A DNA stretch of 64,000 bases from an uncultured Pedobacter sp. Its GTDB lineage: Bacteria; Bacteroidota; Bacteroidia; Sphingobacteriales; Sphingobacteriaceae. The translations under genes were made by a program, and so were the position numbers. Below the pieces are notes generated by a model that was not told the origin of the DNA, made no database searches, and saw only the letters and a program-made list of their open reading frames with translations. Below are positions 1-10,200 of this stretch, piece after piece. The DNA lies in NCBI RefSeq assembly GCF_946479715.1, contig NZ_CAMLHF010000002.1, positions 14,034-78,033 of the forward strand. The letters are read 5' to 3'. How positions within the stretch are numbered: position 1 is the stretch's first letter; every line of letters begins with the position of its first letter.

Positions 1-1039
1 TGGTGAGAACCGTAGGTTCAAAATAATGCCCGATATGGCCTTTACGTTTACCCCCTTGCAATAAAGTAGCTCCTTTTTCTATAGCATCATCTACCTGATG
101 CTTTAGTACACCAATTTGTTCCTTTCTGGTTAAAGCGCCTATATAGACTCCATCTTCTGTGGGTGGGCCCGACTTCCATGATTTCACTTCTTTTACAAAA
201 GCGGCCACATAATCGTCATATACATTTTCATGCACGTAGATGCGCTCTACTGCACAACAACTTTGTCCGTTGTTGTAAAAGGCCCCATCGGCGGTACCCG
301 CAGCTACTGCAACAATATCTTTTACATCATCTGCTACATACAATGGATCTTTACCGCCAAGTTCCAGCTGACAGGGAACCATCTTTTTTGCTACCCTTTC
401 GTAAATGTGTTTTCCTGTTTTATAAGATCCGGTAAAGAAATAGCCATCGAAATCCATATCTAACAAATGTTCTCCTGTTTCTTTACCCCCAATAGCGATC
501 TGAAAAACATTTTCAGGTACACCAGCCTTTTTAAGTAGGCGCTCAATTTCCATTCCTGTTAAAGAAGCATATTCTGAAGGTTTATACATTACCGCATTTC
601 CGGCAAGTAAGGCCGGCACAAATACATTTACCCCCACCAGATAGGGATAGTTCCAGGCCGATATGTTACAGATTACACCTAACGGATCATAAGAGATCTT
701 CTCTTTCAGCTCATCGGTATCGGTAACCCACTCATCTGAAAGGTATTTCTCTGCATTGCCAATCATCCATTGAATCCTTGTTCTGGCCCCGTTAAGCTCA
801 TTACGCGATTGCTGTAAAGGCTTACCTACCTCGGAAGTAAGTATTGCGGCAAGTTTTTCTTTTTCAAGATCCAGCAAGTCGTAAAACCTATGGAGAACAG
901 CAATACGTCCTTTTAGGGATTGCTTTGCCCAATGTTTTTGAGCAGCTTTAAGCAGGCTGTATTTATTATCTAACGATGCTCTGTCGTTTTCTATTAATAT
1001 CGTAATAATTTCTTCTGTAGCCGGATTTACAACATTCAT
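1..1039 (-). CDS. Aldehyde dehydrogenase, NAD(P)+-dependent (3' end beyond window)
   Basis: Oxidises an aldehyde to the acid. The frame is open from an ATG at 1037-1039 to the left edge, giving the first 346 residues of a family that is usually about 455-500 long. Family landmarks are an NPATEE start, the nucleotide-binding part around ISAWNYPY (126-133), the general-base Glu226 in QLELGGK, and the catalytic Cys261 in NNGQSC. It overlaps the stop of the upstream amidotransferase by 4 bp (ATGA), so the two are translationally coupled. In this operon the expected substrate is a gamma-glutamyl-aminoaldehyde made by the neighbouring alcohol dehydrogenase; that is inferred from context. Family certain, substrate not. 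Confidence 0.93.
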   Translation of the reverse strand, partial: MNVVNPATEEIITILIENDRASLDNKYSLLKAAQKHWAKQSLKGRIAVLHRFYDLLDLEKEKLAAILTSEVGKPLQQSRNELNGARTRIQWMIGNAEKYLSDEWVTDTDELKEKISYDPLGVICNISAWNYPYLVGVNVFVPALLAGNAVMYKPSEYASLTGMEIERLLKKAGVPENVFQIAIGGKETGEHLLDMDFDGYFFTGSYKTGKHIYERVAKKMVPCQLELGGKDPLYVADDVKDIVAVAAGTADGAFYNNGQSCCAVERIYVHENVYDDYVAAFVKEVKSWKSGPPTEDGVYIGALTRKEQIGVLKHQVDDAIEKGATLLQGGKRKGHIGHYFEPTVLT

Positions 1040-1752
1040 CTTTTATGATTTTTTACTGCTTCTATAAACTGTTCTTTAACTTTTTGAGAGAGTGGGTTCG
1101 ATTCCTTCTCTTTCATTCTTTCAGGATGCCATTGTACCCCTAGCATAAAAGCTTTGTCGGTTTTATCTTTAAATTCCAGGGCCTCAATAATACCGTCGTC
1201 AGTATCTGAATAAGCACTAACCATTAAATTATCACCAAGATAATTCGGGTTAATTCCCTGATGGTGGGCACTGTTTACTTCTCCTTTTTCTACGCCGGTT
1301 ACGCTATACAGCAGGCTCTCCTTTTTAACATTTACGCCATGGACTTTGTCTTGAGCACCTTTTTTGTGGATCTGATTTACCTGCTCGCCATTGTCTTCAA
1401 ATACTTTGCCGCCCTCAAGGATATTAACATATTGCATGCCCCGGCAGATTCCCAGAACAGGCACCTTGTGATCTTGTGAATAGGTATAAATCTGTAATTC
1501 AAACTGATCTCTTTCAGGTAAAAATACATCCGGCTTATGCGGATAATCCTGGGCACCACCATACAATTCGGGTACTACATCTATCCCTCCGGTTAAAACA
1601 AAGCCATCACATAACTGAAAATCGTAGATGTTATCCTTTTGAAAAGAAAGCTCTATGAGTTCAATCTCATCTCCCAATTCCTGTGGGGTAAACCAATTCC
1701 AATAGTTCTGAAAATTGGTTTCGGTATAGCTTATTCCAATCTTTTTTTTCAT
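1036..1752 (-). CDS. Class I glutamine amidotransferase-like gamma-glutamyl hydrolase (PuuD-like, peptidase C26)
   Basis: A 238-residue member of the family that includes PuuD, which hydrolyses gamma-glutamyl-GABA to glutamate and GABA. The catalytic triad is visible: Cys103 in GICRG, His209 and Glu211 in QWHPE. The TGGIDVVPELYGG block near residues 54-66 is typical of the C26 subgroup. It starts 10 bp after the alcohol dehydrogenase and overlaps the aldehyde dehydrogenase start by 4 bp. In context it would perform the last step, releasing glutamate from a gamma-glutamyl acid (gamma-glutamylglycine if the substrate is ethanolamine). The hydrolase family is clear; the exact amide is inferred. 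Confidence 0.9.
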   Translation of the reverse strand: MKKKIGISYTETNFQNYWNWFTPQELGDEIELIELSFQKDNIYDFQLCDGFVLTGGIDVVPELYGGAQDYPHKPDVFLPERDQFELQIYTYSQDHKVPVLGICRGMQYVNILEGGKVFEDNGEQVNQIHKKGAQDKVHGVNVKKESLLYSVTGVEKGEVNSAHHQGINPNYLGDNLMVSAYSDTDDGIIEALEFKDKTDKAFMLGVQWHPERMKEKESNPLSQKVKEQFIEAVKNHKR

Positions 1753-1762
1753 TAGAATATCT

Positions 1763-2911
1763 TTAAAGCGCCTTTAAATACAGTTGTTTAAAATCTTCTC
1801 GGCTAACCGGCTTAGGATTATTAGGATGTGCAAAATCGGCAAGGGCGAGATCTGCGAGTGTTTCTATATGTTCTGGTTTTACGCCGATGTCTCTTAAATG
1901 ATGCGGGATATTTACTTTAGTGTTCAGTTCGAAAAGGTATTTTACCACCGCTTCGCCTGTTTCTTCTTTTAATTCAAGCGTCCGGGCTATCCTGCGGAAT
2001 TTATCTTCAAAGCCGGCAATATTAAATTCCATTCCGTAAGGGATATTTACTGCATTGGCCAGGCCATGATGCGTATCAAGTAAGGAAGAAAGTGGATGTG
2101 CAAGTGAATGTACCACACCAAGCCCTTTTTGAAAAGCAATTGCACCCATCATGGAGGCCATCAGCATTTTACTTCTGCTTTCCAGATCAGGCTTATTTGT
2201 TGCTTTTTCCAAAGAATCTTTGATTAGCGAAATACCCTCCAGTGCTATACCATCGCACAGCGGGTGTGGATTTTTTGCCAGGAATGCCTCCATATTATGA
2301 GTAAGTGCATCCATACCTGTTGCTGCCGTTATAAATGGTGGCAAATCCATGGTAAGTTCGGGATCGGCAAATACAATCTGCGCCATTAATTTTGGAGAGA
2401 ACAGGATCTTTTTCTGATGTGTTTCATCATCAGCAATAATGGCACTTCTGCCTACTTCGCTTCCGGTTCCGGAGGTGGTTGGGATGGTGATAAAATGCGG
2501 AACGTCGTTGGTAACGTAAACATCCCCACCAATCAGGTCATCGTACTTAAACAGATCCTCGCGGTGATTTACCCTTAACACAATTGCCCTGGCTACATCC
2601 AATGCTGCACCGCCACCAATACCAATAATGCTATCTCTGGAAGTATTATCCCACACATCGCCCCCTTTGTATACATCGCTTTTTACAGGGTTTTTGTGAA
2701 TGTCGTTAAATACTTCTACTGAAATGTTATGCACTTGTAAATCGGTTACAATGGCTTTAAAAAATGGCAATGAAGCTATGGTTGGATCGGTAACGATCAT
2801 TGGCCGTTTTAGCCCATTCTTTTGCAAATAGGCGGGCAATTCCTTTATAGCCCCTGCTCCGAAACGAATGGTTGTTGGGAAATTATACTGATATACTTTA
2901 TCGAATGTCAT
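1763..2911 (-). CDS. Iron-containing alcohol dehydrogenase (group III)
   Basis: Interconverts an alcohol and an aldehyde with NAD(P)(H). The 382 residues show the dinucleotide-binding run GIGGGAALD (97-105) and the TTSGTGSE motif (145-152). Metal ligands fit the FucO spacing: Asp201, His205, His268 and His282, with intervals of 4, 63 and 14. It lies between the gamma-glutamyl ligase (36 bp upstream) and the PuuD-like hydrolase (10 bp downstream). Its presence where polyamine (Puu) pathways carry the amine oxidase PuuB is the key clue that the glutamylated substrate is an amino alcohol, not a diamine. Family certain; substrate inferred. Confidence 0.94.
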   Translation of the reverse strand: MTFDKVYQYNFPTTIRFGAGAIKELPAYLQKNGLKRPMIVTDPTIASLPFFKAIVTDLQVHNISVEVFNDIHKNPVKSDVYKGGDVWDNTSRDSIIGIGGGAALDVARAIVLRVNHREDLFKYDDLIGGDVYVTNDVPHFITIPTTSGTGSEVGRSAIIADDETHQKKILFSPKLMAQIVFADPELTMDLPPFITAATGMDALTHNMEAFLAKNPHPLCDGIALEGISLIKDSLEKATNKPDLESRSKMLMASMMGAIAFQKGLGVVHSLAHPLSSLLDTHHGLANAVNIPYGMEFNIAGFEDKFRRIARTLELKEETGEAVVKYLFELNTKVNIPHHLRDIGVKPEHIETLADLALADFAHPNNPKPVSREDFKQLYLKAL

Positions 2912-2947
2912 ATGTATGGTTACTATTAATCAAATTAATGCCTGAGG

Positions 2948-4306
2948 TTAAATAATTTCAAAGTAGCGTTTAAGCTCCCAATCTGTTACTACTTTGGCGT
3001 ACTGCTTCCATTCCCACTCTCTTGTTAACGTAAAATGCTCAACAAACTGATCGCCAAACAGCTCTTTTGCTACCGTCGATTGTTTCATTTTTTGGGTAGC
3101 TTCATAAAGGTTGGCCGGCAATACTCCGTTTGAAAGATCCCGGTAACCATTTCCTTCGGTAGCCTCCTTTTCCAGTTTCATTTTGTTTTTAACTCCATAT
3201 AAACCCGCAGCAAGGCAGGCAGCCAAAGCCAGATACGGATTAGTATCAGAACCTACTACCCGTGTTTCCAAACGTGTTGCTTTTGCGTTGCAAGGCAGAG
3301 CCCTTAAGGCAACCGTTCTGTTGTCGATACCCCAGGTTAAGGTAGTTGGCGCCCAGGCCCCTTCAACCAATCGTTTATAACTATTAATGGTCGGAGCAAT
3401 CATGGGCAATATTTGCGGCAAACAGTGCAATTGCCCTGCTATATAGCTTTTCATCAGTTCACTCATTTTATGCGGATCCTTTTCGTCGTAAAACAGGTTA
3501 TCTTTCGAATCCTTATCCCACAAACTCTGATGTACATGTCCGCTGCAACCAGGCAGAGTTTCAGTAATCTTTGCCATAAAGGTAGCCATAACACCGTGCT
3601 TATAGGCAATCTCCTTAACCGCAGTTTTAAACAATACCGCCTGATCTGCTGCCTGCAAAACAGGCGCATATTTAATGGCTGCTTCATAAACCCCTGGTCC
3701 GGTTTCTGTATGCAGGCCCTCTATAGGTATTCCGAATTTGCAAAGCAGATCAAAAAGATCAGTCATGTATTCGTTTTTCAGGGTACTGCGTAAAATGGAG
3801 TACCCAAACATTCCCGGTGTTAAGGGTGTAAGGTTTTGATAGCCTTTTTGGTGTGCCGTTTCTGGTGTTTCTGCAAAATTGAACCATTCGAATTCTTGTG
3901 AAAAATAGGGCGAAAATCCACTTTGTTCAGTATCTGCCAACACCTTACGCAGTAACTGCCGCGGACAAGTATATCCTGGTTTTTCATCATCATCAACGAA
4001 GTCGCCAAGGAAAAAAGGAATATCATTTTCCCAGGGTATTTTACGGAACGTACTTAGGTCAAGCTTTACCAGCGCATCGGGATAGCCGGTATGCCAGCCT
4101 GTAAATTTCACATTATCGTAAGCTACATCACCCATATCCCACCCAAAAGTGACATCACAAAACCCTAATCTTCCTTCTGCTAAAGAAGTGAACTTTTCGG
4201 CAGAGATATACTTGCCTCTTAAAACGCCATCAATATCGGCAACGGCGAGTTTTACTTTTCCTGATGGATGCTGCTTTACATATGCTAATATTTCTTGTGT
4301 TGTCAT
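2948..4306 (-). CDS. Glutamine synthetase family protein, probable gamma-glutamyl-amine ligase
   Basis: ATP-dependent ligation of glutamate to an amine; the family includes GlnA, PuuA and the GlnA3/GlnA4-type gamma-glutamylamide synthetases. The 452-residue protein has the two-domain layout: N-terminal beta-grasp with VKLAVADIDGVLRGK (18-32), and a catalytic domain with TETGPGVYE, SGHVHQSLWD, NRTVALR and RLETRVVGSDTNPYL. It lacks an adenylylation-type C terminus and sits in a catabolic operon, so nitrogen assimilation as ordinary GlnA is unlikely. The start overlaps the permease stop by 4 bp. With an ethanolamine-type permease upstream and an alcohol dehydrogenase downstream, gamma-glutamylethanolamide synthetase is the best guess. 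Confidence 0.9.
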   Translation of the reverse strand: MTTQEILAYVKQHPSGKVKLAVADIDGVLRGKYISAEKFTSLAEGRLGFCDVTFGWDMGDVAYDNVKFTGWHTGYPDALVKLDLSTFRKIPWENDIPFFLGDFVDDDEKPGYTCPRQLLRKVLADTEQSGFSPYFSQEFEWFNFAETPETAHQKGYQNLTPLTPGMFGYSILRSTLKNEYMTDLFDLLCKFGIPIEGLHTETGPGVYEAAIKYAPVLQAADQAVLFKTAVKEIAYKHGVMATFMAKITETLPGCSGHVHQSLWDKDSKDNLFYDEKDPHKMSELMKSYIAGQLHCLPQILPMIAPTINSYKRLVEGAWAPTTLTWGIDNRTVALRALPCNAKATRLETRVVGSDTNPYLALAACLAAGLYGVKNKMKLEKEATEGNGYRDLSNGVLPANLYEATQKMKQSTVAKELFGDQFVEHFTLTREWEWKQYAKVVTDWELKRYFEII

Positions 4307-5619
4307 GCATGAGATGGTTTAAAGATTCTGTACAGCAAAAAGGTTACTATCAATATGGAGAAATAAATAAGTCCGAGTTTAAAATTGAAAATGAACATTG
4401 CAATAATGGACACTGTTGCAATGATTAGTGATATGACCGGAAATGCCGGATAAAAGGGAGCCCGAAAAGGTCTTGCCAGATCAGGTTCCCGCTTCCTCAG
4501 GATAACAATGGAAATCATGGAAATGATATATAGCGTAAGTGCTCCAAAAACAGAGACAATGATGATCTCTGATGTTTTACCGGAAAGCAATGCCAGAATA
4601 CCGATTACCATATTTCCTATCAGCGCATTTGCCGGGGTATGGAAACGTGGCGATATTTTGCCCAGGAATGATGGGATGTTATGTACTCTGCCCATTTCGT
4701 AGGTTGATCTTCCGGCAGCGAGTATGAGCCCATGAAAAGAAGCTACCAGTCCGAATAAACCAACAGTAATTAGCAGATGATACATAAGATGATTACTGCC
4801 TGTTATTTTTGCAAGGGCCAAAGGAAGCGGAGAATCTGATGTTTCTCCGCTTATTCCATTTTTATAAACAATTGCTTCCCATCCGGCGATGCCGGTAGCT
4901 GCAATAAATATTAATACGCACAGTATTGCCAGCGTAAAGATGGCCCATCCAAATCCTTTACTAATATCTTTTTGTGGATTCTTGGTCTCTTCGGCCACAT
5001 TTGCGATGCCCTCGATACCCAAAAAGAACCAGATGGCAAAGGGAATGGCGGCAAAAACACCTCCCCATCCATTGGGCATTGCGTTATGGGTAAGGTTTGC
5101 TACCTCGAACTTTGGCAAAGCGATACCTGAAAACAAGAGCAACTCTCCAACTGCAAGTACAGTAATGATGACCTCAAAAGAGGCCGCAGCTTTTACACCA
5201 TATACATTGAGTCCGGTAAACACAAAGTAAATGGCTATGGCACTGGTTAGTATGGGCACTTGCGGGAAAAATGCATTGAAATACGCACCAATTGCAAATG
5301 CAATGGCTGGCGGAGCAAGTATAAACTCTACGATCTGGGCAATACCGGCTATAAAGCCAATATTTTTACCCATCGCTTTGTTTGCATAATCAAATACACC
5401 TCCTGCCTTGGGTATGGCACATGCAAGTTCTGCATAACTGAATGTAAAAGTTACATACATCACCATGATCACTATAGTGGCTATAGCCATCCCCCCTGTA
5501 CCGCCTTTTTCGAGGCCCAGGTTCCATCCAAAATACATACCCGAAATGACATACCCTACTCCAAGCCCCCAGAGCATAAACGGGGTGAGTGTTTTTTTTA
5601 AACCTTTGTTTTCTGTCAT
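4303..5619 (-). CDS. APC-family permease, ethanolamine permease type
   Basis: A 438-residue inner-membrane carrier with about 12 hydrophobic segments. The N-terminal half matches what I recall of the ethanolamine permease group: WGLGVGYVISGMYFGWN, AIPKAGGVFDYA and a strongly conserved FILAPPAIAFAIGAYFN. Other APC carriers in this window lack the last block. It begins 41 bp after the SusD gene with no terminator between, and its stop overlaps the ligase start. The role would be to move ethanolamine, or a similar amino alcohol, from periplasm to cytoplasm for glutamylation. The substrate rests on recognised motifs plus operon context and needs a phylogeny. Confidence 0.88.
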   Translation of the reverse strand: MTENKGLKKTLTPFMLWGLGVGYVISGMYFGWNLGLEKGGTGGMAIATIVIMVMYVTFTFSYAELACAIPKAGGVFDYANKAMGKNIGFIAGIAQIVEFILAPPAIAFAIGAYFNAFFPQVPILTSAIAIYFVFTGLNVYGVKAAASFEVIITVLAVGELLLFSGIALPKFEVANLTHNAMPNGWGGVFAAIPFAIWFFLGIEGIANVAEETKNPQKDISKGFGWAIFTLAILCVLIFIAATGIAGWEAIVYKNGISGETSDSPLPLALAKITGSNHLMYHLLITVGLFGLVASFHGLILAAGRSTYEMGRVHNIPSFLGKISPRFHTPANALIGNMVIGILALLSGKTSEIIIVSVFGALTLYIISMISIVILRKREPDLARPFRAPFYPAFPVISLIIATVSIIAMFIFNFKLGLIYFSILIVTFLLYRIFKPSHA

Positions 5620-5660
5620 TTGATGATTTCGGTTACATGATTATAAATATAAGATAATTA

Positions 5661-7217
5661 CTACTTTAACAACCACATTTGCTGATTTGTATTGTCATTT
5701 CCTTCGTATTGAGATTTAACAGCTGCATCAAGATTATCTGAATTATAACTCAACTCATTTGATGGATAAAGCCAGCGCAAAGGGAAGTTTGTGGATGGTG
5801 TGTTTAAATTTGTTGTACTGTTTAAAGTAAATACAGGATATCCGGTTCTCCGGTTTTCGAACCATGATTGATATTTGCCTCCCTGTAAGAAATTAGCCAG
5901 GTATTTTTGCGTAATGATCTGCTTGATCTGCTCTTCACCTGAGCCTGCAAGCACAACCCCAGGAGTTGCAGGAAATGCGAGTATATACGCTGCATCCATT
6001 TTCATATTGTGGTGATAATCGGTCAGATCAGGCGTATTTATAGCGATGGCATTCATAGAATTGGTAATACCTGCAGCATAGTAAACTTGTGCCGGTGTTC
6101 CGGTAATCCAACCGCGTACAGTTGCCTCTGCAAGGGCAAATTGCATGTCCCAGCAACTGAATACACTAACCGGTTCCGCGTTTACTAACTGCACATATCT
6201 GTTGTTAAGGTCTGCGTAATCTTTGCCGACTCTTCGTGTTTGCAAGGCCGAAAAGGCATCAGAAGGTTCTACAGCAGGATAAGCGCTAAAATCAGATTGT
6301 GATACTCCTGCTGATATTTTAACAGGCGATGGCTTAGCATAGTAAAAAAGTCTTCTGTCATTGGTTGCTTTTAAAGGTGCAAGCAAAGTGTTCGTCAGCA
6401 TGGTATAGTTTGATTTCACAAATGAGTTACCTGAACCTGCCGGCACATCGGACCATGGATAATTCTGACCTGCGGTATTGTTATAAGCGAGCGCAAAATT
6501 ATCTTGATAGTCGCGCATCAACGGACGGTTTGCGACAATATCTTTGAAACGCTCAATAACCTTCAGATCCGCATCGGCTGTTTTTTTATAAAGGTTAATG
6601 AGCACATGAAGTTCAAAACTATTGCTAAGTCTCCTCCATTTGTCTACATTCCCGGCGTAAATCGGATCACCTTCAAAGTTCGTACCTTCAGCAAATAATT
6701 GGTTTGCCTGATCCAGCTCATTTAGAATTCCTTGAAAAACTGCTTTTTGAGTATCATATTTAGGCTGTAGTACATTCTCCTCCCCTTTTACAGCTTCTGA
6801 ATAAGGAATATCTCCCACTTGCATCGTGGTCATAAAAAATTGCCATGCACGGATAAAGTGCCCTAATCCCTGATAAGATTTTTTAAGCCCATCGCTTGTG
6901 GCATAGTTCTCCATAGGCGGAATATTTCGCAGTAAAGTAATACGATTGAAGTCAGTACGTCCCAGCCTATTGTATTGAAATCCTTCTTGCCCCTCACCCC
7001 AGGTGAGGTATTTACCTAATAAAAAGGGTTGCATAAACCCCTTAGTAGAGCTGATGTCGCTACGGGTAACACTTAAAATCATGCCTGTTGCCAGCATAGC
7101 TGAATTTACCTGAGTTGTTTCATTTGGATTTGTGTTGATCTCCTCAAACTTTTTACAACCGTTCGTTAGAATTGCCAGTACCGGCAAAATCAACATATAT
7201 TTTATAATTCTTTTCAT
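5661..7217 (-). CDS. SusD/RagB-family outer-membrane lipoprotein (SusD-like_2 type)
   Basis: Substrate-capturing partner of the SusC channel at the cell surface. The 518-residue protein starts with a lipoprotein signal ending in LTNGC, so Cys21 would be lipidated. The NTNPNETTQVNSAML segment just after it is typical of SusD-like_2 proteins. It follows susC by 38 bp and precedes the permease by 41 bp. Most SusD proteins bind glycans or peptides, but no glycosidase or polysaccharide lyase is nearby, and everything downstream handles a small amine. It may therefore bind an amine-containing ligand, which is inference. Confidence 0.92.
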   Translation of the reverse strand: MKRIIKYMLILPVLAILTNGCKKFEEINTNPNETTQVNSAMLATGMILSVTRSDISSTKGFMQPFLLGKYLTWGEGQEGFQYNRLGRTDFNRITLLRNIPPMENYATSDGLKKSYQGLGHFIRAWQFFMTTMQVGDIPYSEAVKGEENVLQPKYDTQKAVFQGILNELDQANQLFAEGTNFEGDPIYAGNVDKWRRLSNSFELHVLINLYKKTADADLKVIERFKDIVANRPLMRDYQDNFALAYNNTAGQNYPWSDVPAGSGNSFVKSNYTMLTNTLLAPLKATNDRRLFYYAKPSPVKISAGVSQSDFSAYPAVEPSDAFSALQTRRVGKDYADLNNRYVQLVNAEPVSVFSCWDMQFALAEATVRGWITGTPAQVYYAAGITNSMNAIAINTPDLTDYHHNMKMDAAYILAFPATPGVVLAGSGEEQIKQIITQKYLANFLQGGKYQSWFENRRTGYPVFTLNSTTNLNTPSTNFPLRWLYPSNELSYNSDNLDAAVKSQYEGNDNTNQQMWLLK

Positions 7218-7255
7218 CTTGATTTAAGTTATTTATAAACGTAAAAGCTGCCTTA

Positions 7256-10200
7256 CTAAAACCCTACTTTAAGATTGAATCCTACCATTCGTGATGAAGG
7301 AGAATTCAGATTTTCATCATCCACATCGGGATCTGAAAATTTAAAGTCAGTTAGCAGCAGTAAATTCTGACCTGTAATTGAAAATGATGCACTTCTGGCA
7401 CCTATTCTATTAGCAAGCTTTGCAGGAAAATTATAACCTAGTGAAACTTCACGAAGCTTAATGAAAGTTTCTTTTTGAATACCCATATCACCCCCTCTAA
7501 AAGATTGTGCAAAGTCCTGATAGCCTACCTGTACATCATTCGCTGCATATTTTCTTGTATCGCTGGTAATGTTGCCATATTTGTCAAATTGTACCTCTCC
7601 CGATACCACTTTAACCCCTTTACCAACATAATTATTTAAGCCATTTACCACCTGATCATAGCGGTATTGGTTGTCGGAATCAGGGTTAGTACCGGTATCC
7701 CACATTTTATCGTACAGGTAGTTGTACATTAGCCCGCCAATACGTCCGTCTACATTTACCCCCAGATTCCAGTTTTTGTACCTGAAATTGTTAATAAAAC
7801 CAATGCTAAAATCTGGGTCTCCGTAACCGTATTTTTTATTATAATCACTTTCCACAGGAAATCCGTTGTTAAAGATTACATTGCCGCTTGGGTCTCTCAA
7901 CCAGTATGAGCTCAGGTAAGTATCCAGTCTTTGGCCCTTTTTTACCCATGGATTATCGGCAGATAAAACAGGGTCAAGATTAACATAATAGCGGTGCTGG
8001 TTAGACCAGTTAACGGTAGTTTTCCACTCAAAATCTTCATTTTTTACTACAGAACCGTCAACAGTAATTTCAAGACCTCTTCTGGCATAGGTTTCTGCAG
8101 TGTTTACCAATATGGTAGCAAAGCCGGATGATCCTGGAATATCAGTATCTACCTGCCTGTTGTAATAGTACTTATCATAGTAAGCCACATCGAAATGTAA
8201 TCGTTTGCCCAGCAAGTAGCCTGCTGCACCAATTTCCCAGGTGCGCTGTGTGCTTGGAAGTAAATGCTCTCCGATCAGCTTTGATGGATAACTGGCAGAA
8301 TTAAGTGTATTCCATGCTGAGGTAGTAGTGAAGAAAGTTTTATTAATTGCAAAAGGATCAAAAGCATTTTTAAAGAGCGTCCATGATCCACGTAGTTTAA
8401 ACATATCAACAACAGCAGGCATTTTTACCAGCTCTGATACAACCACACTTGAACCTAAAGATGGATAAAAGAAAGACCTTGATGATTCTGGCTGAGATGA
8501 ATTCCAGTCATTTCTGCCCGTAGCATCAAAGAACACTGCATCGTTCCAGCTTACAGACGCCCGACCATAAAGACTATTGATTTGCTGAGACCAGTTTCTT
8601 CCCGGGGTAATTGTTACCGGCTCAACTGAACCTTTCAAAGAAAAATACCTGGGCGAAATTAATCCGTTTTTAGTGGTAGCGGTAAAGCCATCATCTTTAT
8701 AATAATAAAGCGTACCACCGGCCAATCCTTCAAATGCCCATTTGCTTACCTTTTTATTAAAAGTAAGGATCAAATCGTTATTGGTAGAGAAACCTCTTGA
8801 ATCACTTGTTTCATACATCCCTCTTGCATTCCATCCGCCACGTGTAGAGAATATATTAGCCGTAGGATTTTGTTTGGTATTTGTGTTATTATAGTTATCA
8901 TAACCTGAACGCAGCATCAGGTTGAAATCATTATTGAACTTATAATTGGCCGTAACATTACCGTTTACTTTATTTTTGGTCTCACCGTTCAATTTTTCGT
9001 AAGCGATTAAGTAAGGGTTGTCATACCAGTTGGTATACATCCAGTTCTGGGTTTTGTTTGGAACTACCCAGTAGTCTTTGTAATCACGGATATCATATTC
9101 TGTACCTGTCCACATGATAAGCTGATATAAATACCCCTGGTTACCATAACCACTACCCCACATTTGAGGGGTAGAACCACGACTGATACCCAAACGTCCT
9201 TCTACCTTAAAATGATCATTAACTATTATTTCACCACCCGAAGTAAGGTTCAGTAGGTTCAGTTTCTGATTTGGGAACTGACCCTTCTGGAAAATATGGT
9301 TCACCCCAATCCTGAAACTTCCATTTTCGTTGGTTTGTGCCAAAGAAATGTTATTACTGGCTATAATACCAGTATTCATAAAATTCTTTAGGTTATCTTT
9401 TCCTACTGATACTAAAGGGCGTCCATCTTCAAATTGCTTGGTTTCCGGATTCCAATCTCTTGCGGTGTTTCCAACATCCAGTTTTGGGCCCCAGACATAA
9501 TCGTTATCAATCTGACCATTTTGACCACGGCCATACGAGCTTTGTACCTCAGGAATTGCCAGATAACCCAGTTGAAACATGGTATTGCTGTTTACATCTA
9601 CAGAGAACCCCTTACCGGCAGCTCCTTTTTTAGTAGTGATCATCAAAACACCACCTAAAGCCCGCGAACCATATAAGGCAGAAGCAGTAGATCCCTTTAA
9701 CACATCCATACTCTCAATGTCATCCGTAGGCACATCACGTAAAGTCATGTTTGCATAAGGAACACCGTCAATAATTAGCAAGGCGGGCTCACCTCTTAAC
9801 TCTATGGTAGGTCTTGAATTAAATTCTGTAGAGTTTTTAATTACCAAGCCTGATACACGACCGGTTAAGGAAGTACCCAGATCAACACCTTTAACTGTTT
9901 GCAGGTCTTTCCCAGCAACTCTTTGCACTGCATACCCTAATGCTTTTTCCTGCCTTTTAACACCAAGAGCCGTTACAACAACCTCAGAAAGACCTTGTAA
10001 TTCGGCTTCGAGAACAATATTTAGACTGGTAACACCCGCTCTTACCACCACCTCTTTTGTTAGATATCCAAGATATTTTACGACCAATACATCTCCATCC
10101 TTTGCGTCGATTGAAAATTCACCGGAAACATTTGCTGAAGTACCTTTGGAAGTGCCCTTAATCATAACAGTGGCTCCTGATAACGGATTACCCTCTGCAT

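Noticed and set aside
163..463. Two short plus-strand ORFs at the left edge
   Set aside because: They lie opposite the aldehyde dehydrogenase, whose frame is continuous with all catalytic motifs.
1..5619. Putrescine (Puu) degradation operon
   Set aside because: Ligase, PuuD-like hydrolase and aldehyde dehydrogenase would fit, but the amine oxidase PuuB is missing and a Fe-alcohol dehydrogenase and an ethanolamine-type permease are there instead.
1..5619. Classical eut ethanolamine utilisation operon
   Set aside because: No ammonia-lyase subunits (EutBC), no microcompartment shell proteins and no cobalamin enzymes.
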